Assembly: GCA_031082185.1 (NCBI GenBank)
Contig: JAVHLI010000002.1
Span: forward strand, 124,001 to 188,000
Direction: 5' to 3'
From: a bacterium
Lineage (GTDB): Bacteria > Sysuimicrobiota > Sysuimicrobiia > Sysuimicrobiales > Humicultoraceae
DNA: 64,000 nucleotides
Position numbers and translations under genes: made by a program. Below, piece after piece: positions 16,539-25,518 of the stretch. The notes under the pieces are model-generated. The model had not been told where the DNA came from and searched no databases. It worked only from the letters and a program-made list of their open reading frames with translations. Each line of letters starts with the position of its first letter. Positions within the stretch are counted from its first letter, which is position 1.

Positions 16539-19500
16539 GAACGACCTCCATCTCGCCCAGCAGCGCGGTAATCTTGGCGAGCATCTGGTCTCGCGAGTAA
16601 TGCCCCAGGCTGAGCGCGCTACCCGGACATACCGTCACGCACAGGCCGCAGCCCTGGCAGCGGGTGGGTTCAATGACGGCGATGCCGTCGGCATCAAACG
16701 ATATTGCGTCGTAGGCGCACACCCGGAGGCAGGTGAGGCAGGTTGTGCAGCGGTCGCGGTCTACCGCGGTCACAACGCCGCCGACCTCCAGGCTGTCGCG
16801 CCACAACAGGGTACTGGCCCGGGCGGCCGCGGCCAGGGCCTGGGCGATCGCCTCGTCCAGCGGCTTGGGGTAGTGAGCGCCTCCGCAGAGGAACAGCCCC
16901 TCGCTGGCGAACTCCGCCGGCCGCAGCTTCACATGGGCCTCCAGGAAGAAGCCGTCCGCGGACGCCGGCACCTTGAATATCGTGGTTAGGTCGGACGCGC
17001 CGTCCGAAGGCACTTGAGCCGGCGCCACCACCAGCAGGCCGGCGTCCAGGGTTATCTCCTCGCCGAGCGCCTGGTCTCGCACGGTGACGGTTGTGGCCTC
17101 GGGAGTGCGCGTGATCTGCGGGGGCTCCTCGGCCGAGTGGCGGAAGACCACGACCCCGGCCTCCCGCGCCTGGGTGAACAGCTCCTCGGAAAACCCGTAG
17201 GTCCGGATCTCGCGGGCGATGATCGTGACAGGAACCTCGGGGTTCGCCCGCTTGAACGCCAGTGCGGCGGCAAGGGACTGGGCGCAGCAGGTGCGGCTGC
17301 AGTAGAAGGGCATGCGGTCCCAGGGGCCGGCGCACAACAGCATGACCACCGATGCCGGAGTCTCCGGAGGCGACCCGCCACCGATCATGAGGCGCGCCTC
17401 AAACTCCGAGAGCGTCACCACGCGTGCGTCCTCACCGGCCCCGTAGACCGCGGGCTTCCACTCCTGCAGGCCGGTGGCGATGACGGTCACCCCGTGCCCG
17501 AAGCTGTGATCTCCATCCGGGCCTGCCACGGTGGTTTCGAAGTTGCCGACCGTGCCGTGGGATGAGACAACCCTGCATCCGGTCAGAACCCTCACGCGCG
17601 GATGGCCGGTCACCCGCTCGACCAGTTCCCGCAGCGAATCAGCGGCCGGCACGCCGCCCCAGGTAAGGAGCGGTGCGCGCAGGCGGCCGCCCAGCTCCTG
17701 CGACCGCTCCACCAGCACCACCGGGAATCCCTGCTCGGCCAGGTTGAGACTGGCGGTCAGACCTGCCACACCACCGCCGATCACCAGCGCCTCATCTCGC
17801 ATCGGCACCAGCACCTTGTGCAGCGGGGCCAGGCGGCCGGCCCGGGCGACCGCACCTGTAATCAGCGCGCGCGCCTTCTCCGTGGCGCCGGAGGGATCGT
17901 CGCGGTGCACCCAGCTGCACTGGTCGCGGATGTTGGCCATCTCGAACAGGTAGGGGTTGAGCCCGGCCTCGCGCAGCGTCTCTCGGAAAATGGGCTCGTG
18001 CGTACGCGGGGTGCAGCTCGCCACCACCACCCGGTTGAGGTGCTCCTCGATTACTGCCTCCTTGATGCGGATCAGGGTGTCGGCCGAGCAGGTATAGAGC
18101 GACGTCTCGGCCAGGACCACGCCCGGCAGCGTCCTGGCGTGGGCGGCCAGGCCGACCACGTCCACCACGCCGGCGATGTTCGACCCGCAGTGGCATACGA
18201 AGACGCCGACCCGCGGCTCCGGATCCAGCAACATCTCGGGAGGATAGACCTTGGGAACGATCTGGGTCCCCCGGGCCGATCCGATGACGGCCATCGCAGC
18301 GGCGGCCGCGCCGCTGCCGTCCACAACGGAGTCCGGGATGTCCCTGGGCCCGCGGAATCCGCCGGCCACGAACACACCGCTCCGGCTGGTCTCCATCGGC
18401 GCGGAGGGCACCGTGGCGGCGAATCCGTGCTCGTTGAGCGCTACTCCCGCGGCACGGGCCAGCGCGTCGGCGCCCTTGGGCGGGGTCAAACCCACCGCCA
18501 GCACGACCAGGTCGGCCTGTTCTTCGCGCACAACCCCGTTCTCCTCTACCCTGAAGACCAGCGACCGGGTGTGCGGATCCTCACGAATGGACGCCACGCG
18601 CGTGCGCACGTAGCGGACGCCGTTACGCTTGGCCCGTTCGAGGTAGGCGTCGAAACCCTTGCCGAAGGCGCGCATGTCCGCGTAGTAGATCGTGCACTCT
18701 GCCTCGGGAAGGTGCTCTCGGGCCAGGATCGCCTCCTTGGTGGCGTACATGCAGCACACCGAGGAGCAGTAACGGTTTTGCTGGTCGCGCGATCCCACGC
18801 ACTGCAGGAAGGCGATCCTGCGGGGTTCCGCGCCGTCAGAGGGTCGGGTGACGTGGCCCTGCGTCGGTCCCGACGCGGAGAGGAGCCGCTCGAACTGCGG
18901 CCCGGTCAGGACATTCGGGAAACGGCCCACGCCGTAGGCATCTGCGTGCGCTGCGTCGAACGGCTCGATACCAGGCGCCAGTACCACGGCACCGATGCGC
19001 AGCGTCTCCACGCGTTCGGTTTCGGCATGGTTGATCGCCTCGCGGCGGCACGCCTGCACGCACGCCAGGCACTCGGCGCACACGCCGCAGGCCAGGCAGC
19101 GCGCTGCTTCCTGGCGCGCCTCCTCCTCGGTCAACCCTTCGTCCACCTCGACGCATGAGGCGCGCCGCACCCCCGGAGGGAGCTCGTGGACGCCGGAGCG
19201 AGGCTGCAACCGTATCTGCCCACGCAGCAACCGATCCTCGACCTCGTCCAGGGTGAGCTTGGCCACCGTAGTCTGAGGGTCGGCTTCCAGGGCCGTCCCG
19301 CGCAGGTAGGCGTGGATACCGCGCGCCGCCCGCGCTCCGGCTGCGATCGCGTCCACCACGAACGCGGTGCCGGTGACCAGGTCCCCGCCCGCGAACAGAC
19401 CGGGGTAGCCCGCGGACTGGGAGTCCGCTTCCACCTGCAACGATCCCCACGGCGTGATGGCGATGCCGGGCAGGCCGGAGGTGAGCTCGGTCTGTGGCGC

Positions 19501-21657
19501 CAGGCCGATCGCGAAGATGACCGTGTCCGCCTCCAGCACATGCTCGCTGCCCTCGGCGAGGTCGAGGTGCAGGCGCCGCGCCTCGTCAAAGCGCATGGAA
19601 CGTACCTTGCGGCACTCCATGCCCGCCGCGCGGCCGTCCTGTTCCAGCACTCGGACGAAAGACGTGGACGGGTGGACGCGAATGCCTTCTTCCTCGGCCG
19701 CGGCGATCTCCCAAGCATGGGCCGGCATCGCCTCGCGCGCCTCGGGGCAGGCCACGTGCACCTCGGCGCCCAGCCGCACGCACGTCCTGGCAACGTCGAA
19801 GCCCACGTTGCCTCCTCCCAGAACAAGCACCCGCCGGCCCAGTGAAACGGGCTGGCCCAGGCGGGCGTTCTGCAGTACGTCGGTGCTGACCAGCACGCCC
19901 GGCAGGTCTGCCCCGGGGATGGGAAGCTTCCGGGCCCGGTGGGCGCCGGTGGCCAGGAAGATGGCGTTGAACCCTTCGGCAAACAGGTCGCGCACGTGCT
20001 CCAGGCGGCTGTTGCACCGGATATCAACGCCCAGCCCGGCTATGTCGGCGATCTCCCGCTCGATGATCGGCGTGGGCAGGCGGTGCTCCGGGATTCCAAC
20101 CCGCATCATCCCGCCGGCTGCGGGCAGGGCCTCGAACACGGTCACCCGATATCCTTTTACGGCAAGATCGCGGGCAGCGGTGAGACCGGCAGGACCTGAG
20201 CCTACAACGGCCACGCGCTCGGGGTGCACCGGTTCGACCTGGGCCTCGGGCTCGCGCGGCCGGGCATACGCCCAATCGGCGACGAATCGCTTCAGCGCCG
20301 CGAGGTTCACGGCTCCGTCCACCTGGCTGCGGGAGCAGGCGTCCTCGCACCGGTGGTTGCAGACGCGGCCGCAGATCCCAGGGAAGGGGTTCTCCATCCG
20401 GATTACCCGGAATGCCTCTTCATAGCGCCCCTGAGCCACCAGCGCCACGTACCCCTGCGCCCGCTGATGAATGGGGCAGGCGTCGCGGCAGGGTGCGGAA
20501 CCCCGCTTGTCAATCGCGTAGGCGCCCGGGACGGCTTGGGCGTAGGAGCGGTAGATCGCGGTACGCGGGGCCAGTCCGGCGTTGAACTCGCTGGGCACGC
20601 CTATCGGACACGCCGTGGCGCAGTCGCCGCACGCCGTGCAGCGAAGCGGGTCCACGAAGCGCGGGCGATGCCGGATGGTCGCGCGGAGATCGCCTGCGCT
20701 TCCCTCCAGACCCTCCATCTCTGAGAGGGTGTGGAGCTCGATGTTGGGATGAAGCCTGACGCCGGAAAGCTTGGGCGACAGGATGCACATCGCGCAGTCG
20801 TTCGTGGGGAAAGTCTTGTCGAGCGTGGCCATGCGGCCGCCGATGGCCGGACCGCGCTCCACCAGGTGCACCTTGATGCCGGCGTCGGCCAGATCCAGCG
20901 CGGCCTGGATCCCGGCGATCCCGCCGCCGACCACCATCGCCGCGCCCACAACGGCGTCGGGGCCCTCCGTGGCGACCTCGGCCTCGCCGCCGCGCTCCTC
21001 AGGCACGGGTGGGGAGATGCGCACCAGGCTGTCCAGCAACTCGATCTGGTCCGCCAGCCGCTGGCGGCACCGTTCAAGAATGTGCCGCTGATCCTCGGTC
21101 AGGTCGCCGGCCGTTCCTGCCAGCATGGCCTCCAGGTAGCTGGTCACCCTGGCAGCGGGAGAGCGCAGATCATGGGTGGCCACTGCCTGCATCTGTGTGA
21201 GGCGGGTGCGGATGTTCGCCATACGGTACTCTACGAGATCCACCAGCCCGGCCATGATGGGATAGCCGATCTCCCAGTCCAGAGACATCAACCTGCGCAG
21301 TACAGAACCGCTGAAGGCGACCAAGACGGTGGGCTCCACGCACACCGCGGACATCGTCAACACGAACGGCGGCACCAGAGCGGACCAGCCAAGGCTCTCG
21401 CCTGCTCCCAGCACGGACACGACCACCGACCTGGGCAGTTCCTCTCCCTGCTCAGGGGCCCGCATCTCCAGAGCCACCCTGCCCTGATGGATAACACAGA
21501 AGTCGCGCGCCTCCCCACCCTCGGAGAAGACGCGCTCACCGGCCTGAAAGGAGACAACGGTCCCCAGCGAGGCCACCAGGTCGCGGGCCGACGGCCCAAG
21601 CCCTCCGAACAGGGCGCACCGGTCCAGAGCATCGCGTTGGATCATCTCAGGCCGCAT
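16528..21657 (-). CDS. hdrA: Giant HdrA fusion: CRP-like domain, histidine-kinase DHp segment, HdrA split by a GltD-like NAD(P)H module, second HdrA
   Basis: A 1709-residue protein. Residues 5-125 are a cyclic-nucleotide-binding-type beta-roll. Residues 145-215 are a HisKA-like dimerisation helix pair with a potential phospho-acceptor His162 (THDLRSP) but no ATPase domain. Residues 240-350 start HdrA: the FAD motif VVGGGIAG, then Cys340/343/346/350. Residues 385-800 are a GltD/NfnB-like insert with its own Cys cluster, FAD motif VVGSGPAG (about 484) and NAD(P)H motif LGGGNVGF (about 613). Residues 850-1130 resume HdrA. Residues 1150-1709 are a second complete HdrA ending in two [4Fe-4S] motifs (CTTCLTCLRVC, CQGCGLCVTVC). 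With MvhD and HdrCB it should be the flavin-bifurcating core coupled to the WLP. The N-terminus strongly resembles the kinase encoded four bases upstream. The fusion suggests that signalling acts directly on the enzyme. Confidence 0.93.
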   Translation of the reverse strand: MRPEMIQRDALDRCALFGGLGPSARDLVASLGTVVSFQAGERVFSEGGEARDFCVIHQGRVALEMRAPEQGEELPRSVVVSVLGAGESLGWSALVPPFVLTMSAVCVEPTVLVAFSGSVLRRLMSLDWEIGYPIMAGLVDLVEYRMANIRTRLTQMQAVATHDLRSPAARVTSYLEAMLAGTAGDLTEDQRHILERCRQRLADQIELLDSLVRISPPVPEERGGEAEVATEGPDAVVGAAMVVGGGIAGIQAALDLADAGIKVHLVERGPAIGGRMATLDKTFPTNDCAMCILSPKLSGVRLHPNIELHTLSEMEGLEGSAGDLRATIRHRPRFVDPLRCTACGDCATACPIGVPSEFNAGLAPRTAIYRSYAQAVPGAYAIDKRGSAPCRDACPIHQRAQGYVALVAQGRYEEAFRVIRMENPFPGICGRVCNHRCEDACSRSQVDGAVNLAALKRFVADWAYARPREPEAQVEPVHPERVAVVGSGPAGLTAARDLAVKGYRVTVFEALPAAGGMMRVGIPEHRLPTPIIEREIADIAGLGVDIRCNSRLEHVRDLFAEGFNAIFLATGAHRARKLPIPGADLPGVLVSTDVLQNARLGQPVSLGRRVLVLGGGNVGFDVARTCVRLGAEVHVACPEAREAMPAHAWEIAAAEEEGIRVHPSTSFVRVLEQDGRAAGMECRKVRSMRFDEARRLHLDLAEGSEHVLEADTVIFAIGLAPQTELTSGLPGIAITPWGSLQVEADSQSAGYPGLFAGGDLVTGTAFVVDAIAAGARAARGIHAYLRGTALEADPQTTVAKLTLDEVEDRLLRGQIRLQPRSGVHELPPGVRRASCVEVDEGLTEEEARQEAARCLACGVCAECLACVQACRREAINHAETERVETLRIGAVVLAPGIEPFDAAHADAYGVGRFPNVLTGPQFERLLSASGPTQGHVTRPSDGAEPRRIAFLQCVGSRDQQNRYCSSVCCMYATKEAILAREHLPEAECTIYYADMRAFGKGFDAYLERAKRNGVRYVRTRVASIREDPHTRSLVFRVEENGVVREEQADLVVLAVGLTPPKGADALARAAGVALNEHGFAATVPSAPMETSRSGVFVAGGFRGPRDIPDSVVDGSGAAAAAMAVIGSARGTQIVPKVYPPEMLLDPEPRVGVFVCHCGSNIAGVVDVVGLAAHARTLPGVVLAETSLYTCSADTLIRIKEAVIEEHLNRVVVASCTPRTHEPIFRETLREAGLNPYLFEMANIRDQCSWVHRDDPSGATEKARALITGAVARAGRLAPLHKVLVPMRDEALVIGGGVAGLTASLNLAEQGFPVVLVERSQELGGRLRAPLLTWGGVPAADSLRELVERVTGHPRVRVLTGCRVVSSHGTVGNFETTVAGPDGDHSFGHGVTVIATGLQEWKPAVYGAGEDARVVTLSEFEARLMIGGGSPPETPASVVMLLCAGPWDRMPFYCSRTCCAQSLAAALAFKRANPEVPVTIIAREIRTYGFSEELFTQAREAGVVVFRHSAEEPPQITRTPEATTVTVRDQALGEEITLDAGLLVVAPAQVPSDGASDLTTIFKVPASADGFFLEAHVKLRPAEFASEGLFLCGGAHYPKPLDEAIAQALAAAARASTLLWRDSLEVGGVVTAVDRDRCTTCLTCLRVCAYDAISFDADGIAVIEPTRCQGCGLCVTVCPGSALSLGHYSRDQMLAKITALLGEMEVVRVN

Positions 21658-21661
21658 CCCC

Positions 21662-22828
21662 CTACCCCACCGGCGGCCTATCAGCAGTTGAAACCAGACC
21701 GGTCAAGGCCTTGGGCAGCGTAAAGGCAAACACCGTACCGCACGCCTCTCCCGGCGGGGGGCTCTCCACCCAGATCTGACCCTGGTGGGCCTCGACGATC
21801 TTCTTGACGAGGGACAGGCCCAGTCCCAGCCCCTTAGATTGGGCCTTCTGCCCCCGGTAGAACTCGTCGAAGATCCGGGGGAGTTCGGATGCAGGAATCC
21901 CGATCCCGGTGTCGCGCACCCGCACCTGAATGTGGCGCCCCTGATCGCAAACAAGCACGACGACCTCTCCGCCGGCGGGTGTGAACTTGACCGAGTTGTC
22001 CAGAAGGTTGGTGAAGACCTCCTGGATTCTAATCGGCGCCAGGTGGAGCAGAGACAGGTCTGAGGGCATCTCCACACGCACACGCACGCCCTTCTCCTGC
22101 GCAGCGCCACTCACGTTCTCCAAGGCCTTCTCGATCACGACCTGCACGGACGTCGGGGTGATCTCCGCGGAGAAGTCGCCAGTCTCGATCCGGGAGACCC
22201 TGAGCAGGCCGTTGATGAGTTCAATCAGCTCCTGCACACGGATGCTGCACCGGCCGAGCATCTCCCGCTGCTTGTCCGGGACATCACCCGCGTAGCCGCA
22301 CAGAATCACTTGTAGATAGCTCTCCACGGCCGCCAGGGGTGCCTTCAGCTCGTGGGACACCAGCGCGATCACGAAGCTCAACTTGGACCTGGCCTCCATC
22401 AGGCGGTTCCCCACGAGCTGTGCCAGCCCGCGCAGCAGCAGGGTCCCGGCCCGAGGGTCATCCGCGATCAGGCGCTCCAGCGCCTCGCGCTCGAACGCCA
22501 CGACCGTCGTGGCTTGAATCGCCACGGCCGACATGGTGCGGGTATGGGGAGGCACAATCGCGGACCAGCCAAAACAGTCAGGGGGACTCAGCACCGCGGC
22601 AAAGGTGCGCCGCTCGCCGGCTTCGGTCCTGCCGATCTGAAGGTCCATCTCAAGGGCTACGCGCCCCTCCTTGATGACGCACAGGTGCGTGGCACCCTCC
22701 CCTTCCTGGAAGATCCGCTGTCCAGGCGCGTAGGACCGCTCCTCGCCCAGCGCGGCCAGACGGCGCAGCAGCGCCGCGGGTAGATCCCTGAACAGGAACG
22801 CGCGTTCCAGTGCTTCCAGGTTGACCAT
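21662..22828 (-). CDS. CRP-domain sensor histidine kinase
   Basis: A 388-residue soluble kinase with no membrane segment. Residues 5-130 form a CRP/cNMP-type beta-roll. Residues 150-215 are a HisKA domain with His159 in SHELKAP. Residues 225-375 are an ATPase domain with the N box FTNLLDNSVKF, DTGIGIP and GLGLGLSLVKK. The beta-roll cassette GWSAIVPPHTRTMSAV lacks the Glu and Arg that bind cyclic-nucleotide phosphate in CRP, so the ligand may differ. The same cassette is repeated almost unchanged in the N-terminus of the HdrA fusion encoded downstream. It is one base after metF1 and four bases before hdrA. Likely phosphotransfer partners are the two nearby receiver proteins and perhaps His162 of the HdrA fusion indirectly. 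Confidence 0.92.
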   Translation of the reverse strand: MVNLEALERAFLFRDLPAALLRRLAALGEERSYAPGQRIFQEGEGATHLCVIKEGRVALEMDLQIGRTEAGERRTFAAVLSPPDCFGWSAIVPPHTRTMSAVAIQATTVVAFEREALERLIADDPRAGTLLLRGLAQLVGNRLMEARSKLSFVIALVSHELKAPLAAVESYLQVILCGYAGDVPDKQREMLGRCSIRVQELIELINGLLRVSRIETGDFSAEITPTSVQVVIEKALENVSGAAQEKGVRVRVEMPSDLSLLHLAPIRIQEVFTNLLDNSVKFTPAGGEVVVLVCDQGRHIQVRVRDTGIGIPASELPRIFDEFYRGQKAQSKGLGLGLSLVKKIVEAHQGQIWVESPPPGEACGTVFAFTLPKALTGLVSTADRPPVG

Positions 22829-22829
22829 G

Positions 22830-23714
22830 CTACACCACTCCCTGAGCTGCCAGGCCGCCGGCCTCCAACACCCGCGGAAGGAGGTGATCCCATCCCATGG
22901 CCATCAGGTGGATACCCTGGCACAGCGGCCGGAGCTGCCGGGTCAGCTCCGCGGCAACGCCCACGCTAGCTCCCTGGCGATCCTTGGCGGTTTCCATAAC
23001 CTCGATCAGGCGGTCGGGAACGTGCACGCCCGGAACGTTCCGGTTCATAAACCGGGCCATGCCGGCGGACTTAAGCATGATGATCCCGGCAAAGACCGGC
23101 TTGCCCATGGGACCGGCCGCTTCCATGAAGCGGGCGAACGCGTCCGGGTCGAAGATGGCCTGAGTCTGGAAGAACTCGGCGCCGGCCTGCGCCTTCTTCT
23201 CCATCTTGAGCAGCTGGGGCTCCACCGGATCCGCGCCGGGGCTGACGACCGCGCCCAGGAAGAAGTTGGGCGCACCGTCCAGCTTCTTGCCCGCCATGTC
23301 CTGACCCGCCACCAGCCCGGCCGCAGCCCGCAGCAGGGAAACCGAGTCCAGGTCAAAAACAGGCTTGGCCTGCGGGTGATCACCCAGCTTAACGTGGTCA
23401 CCGGTCAGGCAGAGAACGTTCTCAATACCCAGCGCCGCCGCGCTTAAAAGATCTGACTGCAGGGCGATCCGGTTCCGGTCGCGGCAGGTGACCTGGAAGA
23501 TGGGCTCGAGGCCCCGCTCTTTGAGCAGGTAGCAGAGCGCCAGGGATCCCAGGCGCATCACCGAGCTCTGCTGGTCGGTAACGTTGAACGCCTGCACACG
23601 CCCCCGCAGGTGCTCGGCCTCTGCGATGGCTCCTGCCACATTTGTGCCCTTGGGCGGGGAGGCCTCGGCCGTCACCACGAACTGGCCTTGAGCCAGGGCC
23701 GCTCGCAGGGTCAT
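22830..23714 (-). CDS. metF: Methylene-THF reductase (MetF family), copy 1
   Basis: A 294-residue TIM-barrel flavoprotein. It opens with FVVTAEASPPKG, has the folate/FMN region NVTDQQSSVMR, FQVTCRDRNRIALQSD and LTGDH, and lacks the C-terminal regulatory part of eukaryotic enzymes. It reduces methylene-THF to methyl-THF. It overlaps receiver gene 2 (ATGA) and precedes the CRP-kinase by one base, so it sits inside the signalling/HdrA group. No metV lies directly beside it, unlike copy 2. Whether the two paralogues use different electron partners is unknown. Confidence 0.94.
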   Translation of the reverse strand: MTLRAALAQGQFVVTAEASPPKGTNVAGAIAEAEHLRGRVQAFNVTDQQSSVMRLGSLALCYLLKERGLEPIFQVTCRDRNRIALQSDLLSAAALGIENVLCLTGDHVKLGDHPQAKPVFDLDSVSLLRAAAGLVAGQDMAGKKLDGAPNFFLGAVVSPGADPVEPQLLKMEKKAQAGAEFFQTQAIFDPDAFARFMEAAGPMGKPVFAGIIMLKSAGMARFMNRNVPGVHVPDRLIEVMETAKDRQGASVGVAAELTRQLRPLCQGIHLMAMGWDHLLPRVLEAGGLAAQGVV

Positions 23715-24136
23715 GGTGTCCCCGTCCCTCCTTCCGCCCGGCCGTGACGCGAGAGCAGCCGTTCCACCCGGGCGAGAAGCACGCCTGGAGGAGCCGGCTT
23801 GTCAAGGTAATCCTCTGCCTCCAGGCCGAACCCGGCGCTGACCGGAAGGTCGGTGTCCCCACGCCGATCGGCGAACGACGTAAGCATCAGAACCGGAACC
23901 GCGGCCAGCGCCGGATCCCGCTTGATCTCCTCGCAGACCGTAAAACCGTCTTTGAACGGCATGATCACATCCAGGATGATCAGGTCGGGCGGATCCTGGC
24001 GTGCCAGGCGCAGCCCTTCCACACCGTCGAGGGCCGCGGTCACTTTGTAGGCACTGCTCTCCAGCACCGTACGGGTAGCCTCCACAAGATCGGCATCGTC
24101 GTCAATCAACAGGATGTGTTTGGGGTCTCCGGCCAA
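23711..24136 (-). CDS. Stand-alone response-regulator receiver protein (copy near metF1)
   Basis: A 141-residue single REC domain. It shows LLIDDDADL, the acceptor Asp in LIILDVIMP (about residue 56), the switch region MLTSF and the Lys in YLDKPAPP. No output domain. The start is TTG at 24136 with GGAGAGG upstream. It lies four bases after a second receiver gene and overlaps metF1. With the CRP-kinase downstream it is a candidate phosphorelay partner for the WLP redox machinery. Confidence 0.88.
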   Translation of the reverse strand: MAGDPKHILLIDDDADLVEATRTVLESSAYKVTAALDGVEGLRLARQDPPDLIILDVIMPFKDGFTVCEEIKRDPALAAVPVLMLTSFADRRGDTDLPVSAGFGLEAEDYLDKPAPPGVLLARVERLLSRHGRAEGGTGTP

Positions 24137-24140
24137 GGCC

Positions 24141-24557
24141 CTACACCTCTCCCGGGTTGCCGGCCCGCTTGCCGCGCCGCTCCAGCACCTTGCCGACGCG
24201 GTGCAGCAGTTCCACCGGCTTCACCGGCTTCTCGACATAGTCGTCCACGTCCATGGCCAGCCCGGTTTCCAGCTCGTACCTCCGCCGGCTGGCTTCTTCA
24301 CCGACTGCCGTGAAGATAACTATCGGAATGGACGCCCAGCGGGGCTTCTCCTTCAGCGCCCGCACCACGCCGTATCCGTCCAGCCTGGGCATCAGCATGT
24401 CCAGGATTATCAGGTCGGGCACTTCCCGGCGGACCCTCTCGAGCCCCTCCTCGCCGTCGGGCGCTGTCTCCACTTGATAGCCCGCGGCCTCCAGTACCAT
24501 CCGGACAACCACCGTGATGTCCGGGTCGTCATCCACCACCAAGATCCGATGTTGCAT
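24141..24557 (-). CDS. Stand-alone response-regulator receiver protein (copy near metF2)
   Basis: A 138-residue single REC domain with ILVVDDDPD, the acceptor Asp in LIILDMLMP (about residue 53), VIFTAVG and the Lys in YVEKPVKP. No DNA-binding domain. It resembles both the receiver at 23711-24136 and the one at 103-522 more than the NarL-type regulators in the window, which points to a shared role in Hdr-linked operons. It follows metF2 after 38 bases. Confidence 0.9.
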   Translation of the reverse strand: MQHRILVVDDDPDITVVVRMVLEAAGYQVETAPDGEEGLERVRREVPDLIILDMLMPRLDGYGVVRALKEKPRWASIPIVIFTAVGEEASRRRYELETGLAMDVDDYVEKPVKPVELLHRVGKVLERRGKRAGNPGEV

Positions 24558-24595
24558 TCAGCCCAGCCCCCCTTCCCACGCCTCCGGGGATGTCG

Positions 24596-25513
24596 TCATA
24601 TCAGCGGCCGCGGCAGGAGCCCGGCCCGCTCCGTCAGGATCGGGACGACGTCCTCCCACCCCACCGCCATAATGTGCACGCCCCGAACGCCCGGTATCTC
24701 GCGCGCGGCGTCGATTAGTTCCACGGCGATGGCCATCCCTTCGGCCTTGGGATCCGCGGCGTCCTCCATCCGAGCGATGATGGCATCGGGCACAGTTATA
24801 CCCGATACGTAGTCCCGCATGTAGCGGGCCGTGCCGACCGACTTCAAGGGTACGATTCCGGCCATGATGGCGGTCTGCTCGTGGAGCCCCCGCGCCCTCA
24901 CCTGGGCCATCCAGCGTCCGAAGATTTCGAGGTCGAAGACGGCCTGTGTCTGGATGAAATTGGCGCCTGCGCGCACCTTCTTCGCCAGGCGGACGACCCG
25001 ATACGGCAGCGGGTCGGCGAATGGGTTGGCCGCGGCCCCGATGAACATCGGGATGTCTCCGGTGAACTCGTCGCCGCCCTGGAACCTGCGCGTGTCCCGC
25101 ATGCCGGCCAGCACCTGGATGAGCTGGATGGAGTCGAGATCGAAAACGTTCTTGGCGCCTGGGTGGTTGCCGAACTGCTGGTGGTCTCCGCTCAAACACA
25201 GGAAGTTGCGCACGCCCGCACCCGCGGCGCCCAGGACGTCCGACTGCAGGGCCAGACGGTTCCGGTCGCGGCACGTCATCTGCATCACCGGGTCCAAACC
25301 CATCCGGCGCAGGTGGATCGCGCACGCCAGGCTGGACATGCGCACGATGGCGGTCTGATTGTCGGTCAGGTTCACGGCGTCGCAACAGTGCCTGAGGATC
25401 TCTGCCTTGCGCTCCACCACGCCCAGGTTGGTGCCTTTGGGCGGACCCAACTCGGCGGTCACGGCGAACCGCCCGGCAGACAGCACCGCTTCCAAATTGC
25501 TGCCGGCGGGCAT
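24596..25513 (-). CDS. metF: Methylene-THF reductase (MetF family), copy 2
   Basis: A 305-residue MetF paralogue with FAVTAELGPPKGTN, NLTDNQTAIVRM, MQMTCRDRNRLALQSD and LSGDHQQFGNHPG. The ATG at 25513 follows an AGGAGGT and lies five bases after metV1. The longer upstream frame is a shadow of metV1. Adjacent metV and hdrBC genes match the Moorella-type MetFV-HdrABC-MvhD arrangement, in which reduction of methylene-THF is linked to an Hdr bifurcating module. It is clearly diverged from copy 1. Confidence 0.94.
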   Translation of the reverse strand: MPAGSNLEAVLSAGRFAVTAELGPPKGTNLGVVERKAEILRHCCDAVNLTDNQTAIVRMSSLACAIHLRRMGLDPVMQMTCRDRNRLALQSDVLGAAGAGVRNFLCLSGDHQQFGNHPGAKNVFDLDSIQLIQVLAGMRDTRRFQGGDEFTGDIPMFIGAAANPFADPLPYRVVRLAKKVRAGANFIQTQAVFDLEIFGRWMAQVRARGLHEQTAIMAGIVPLKSVGTARYMRDYVSGITVPDAIIARMEDAADPKAEGMAIAVELIDAAREIPGVRGVHIMAVGWEDVVPILTERAGLLPRPLI

Positions 25514-25518
25514 GGTTC

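Noticed and set aside
17602-19158. 518-codon open frame opposite the HdrA fusion
   Set aside because: Low-complexity antisense shadow. The minus-strand protein has all HdrA and GltD motifs.
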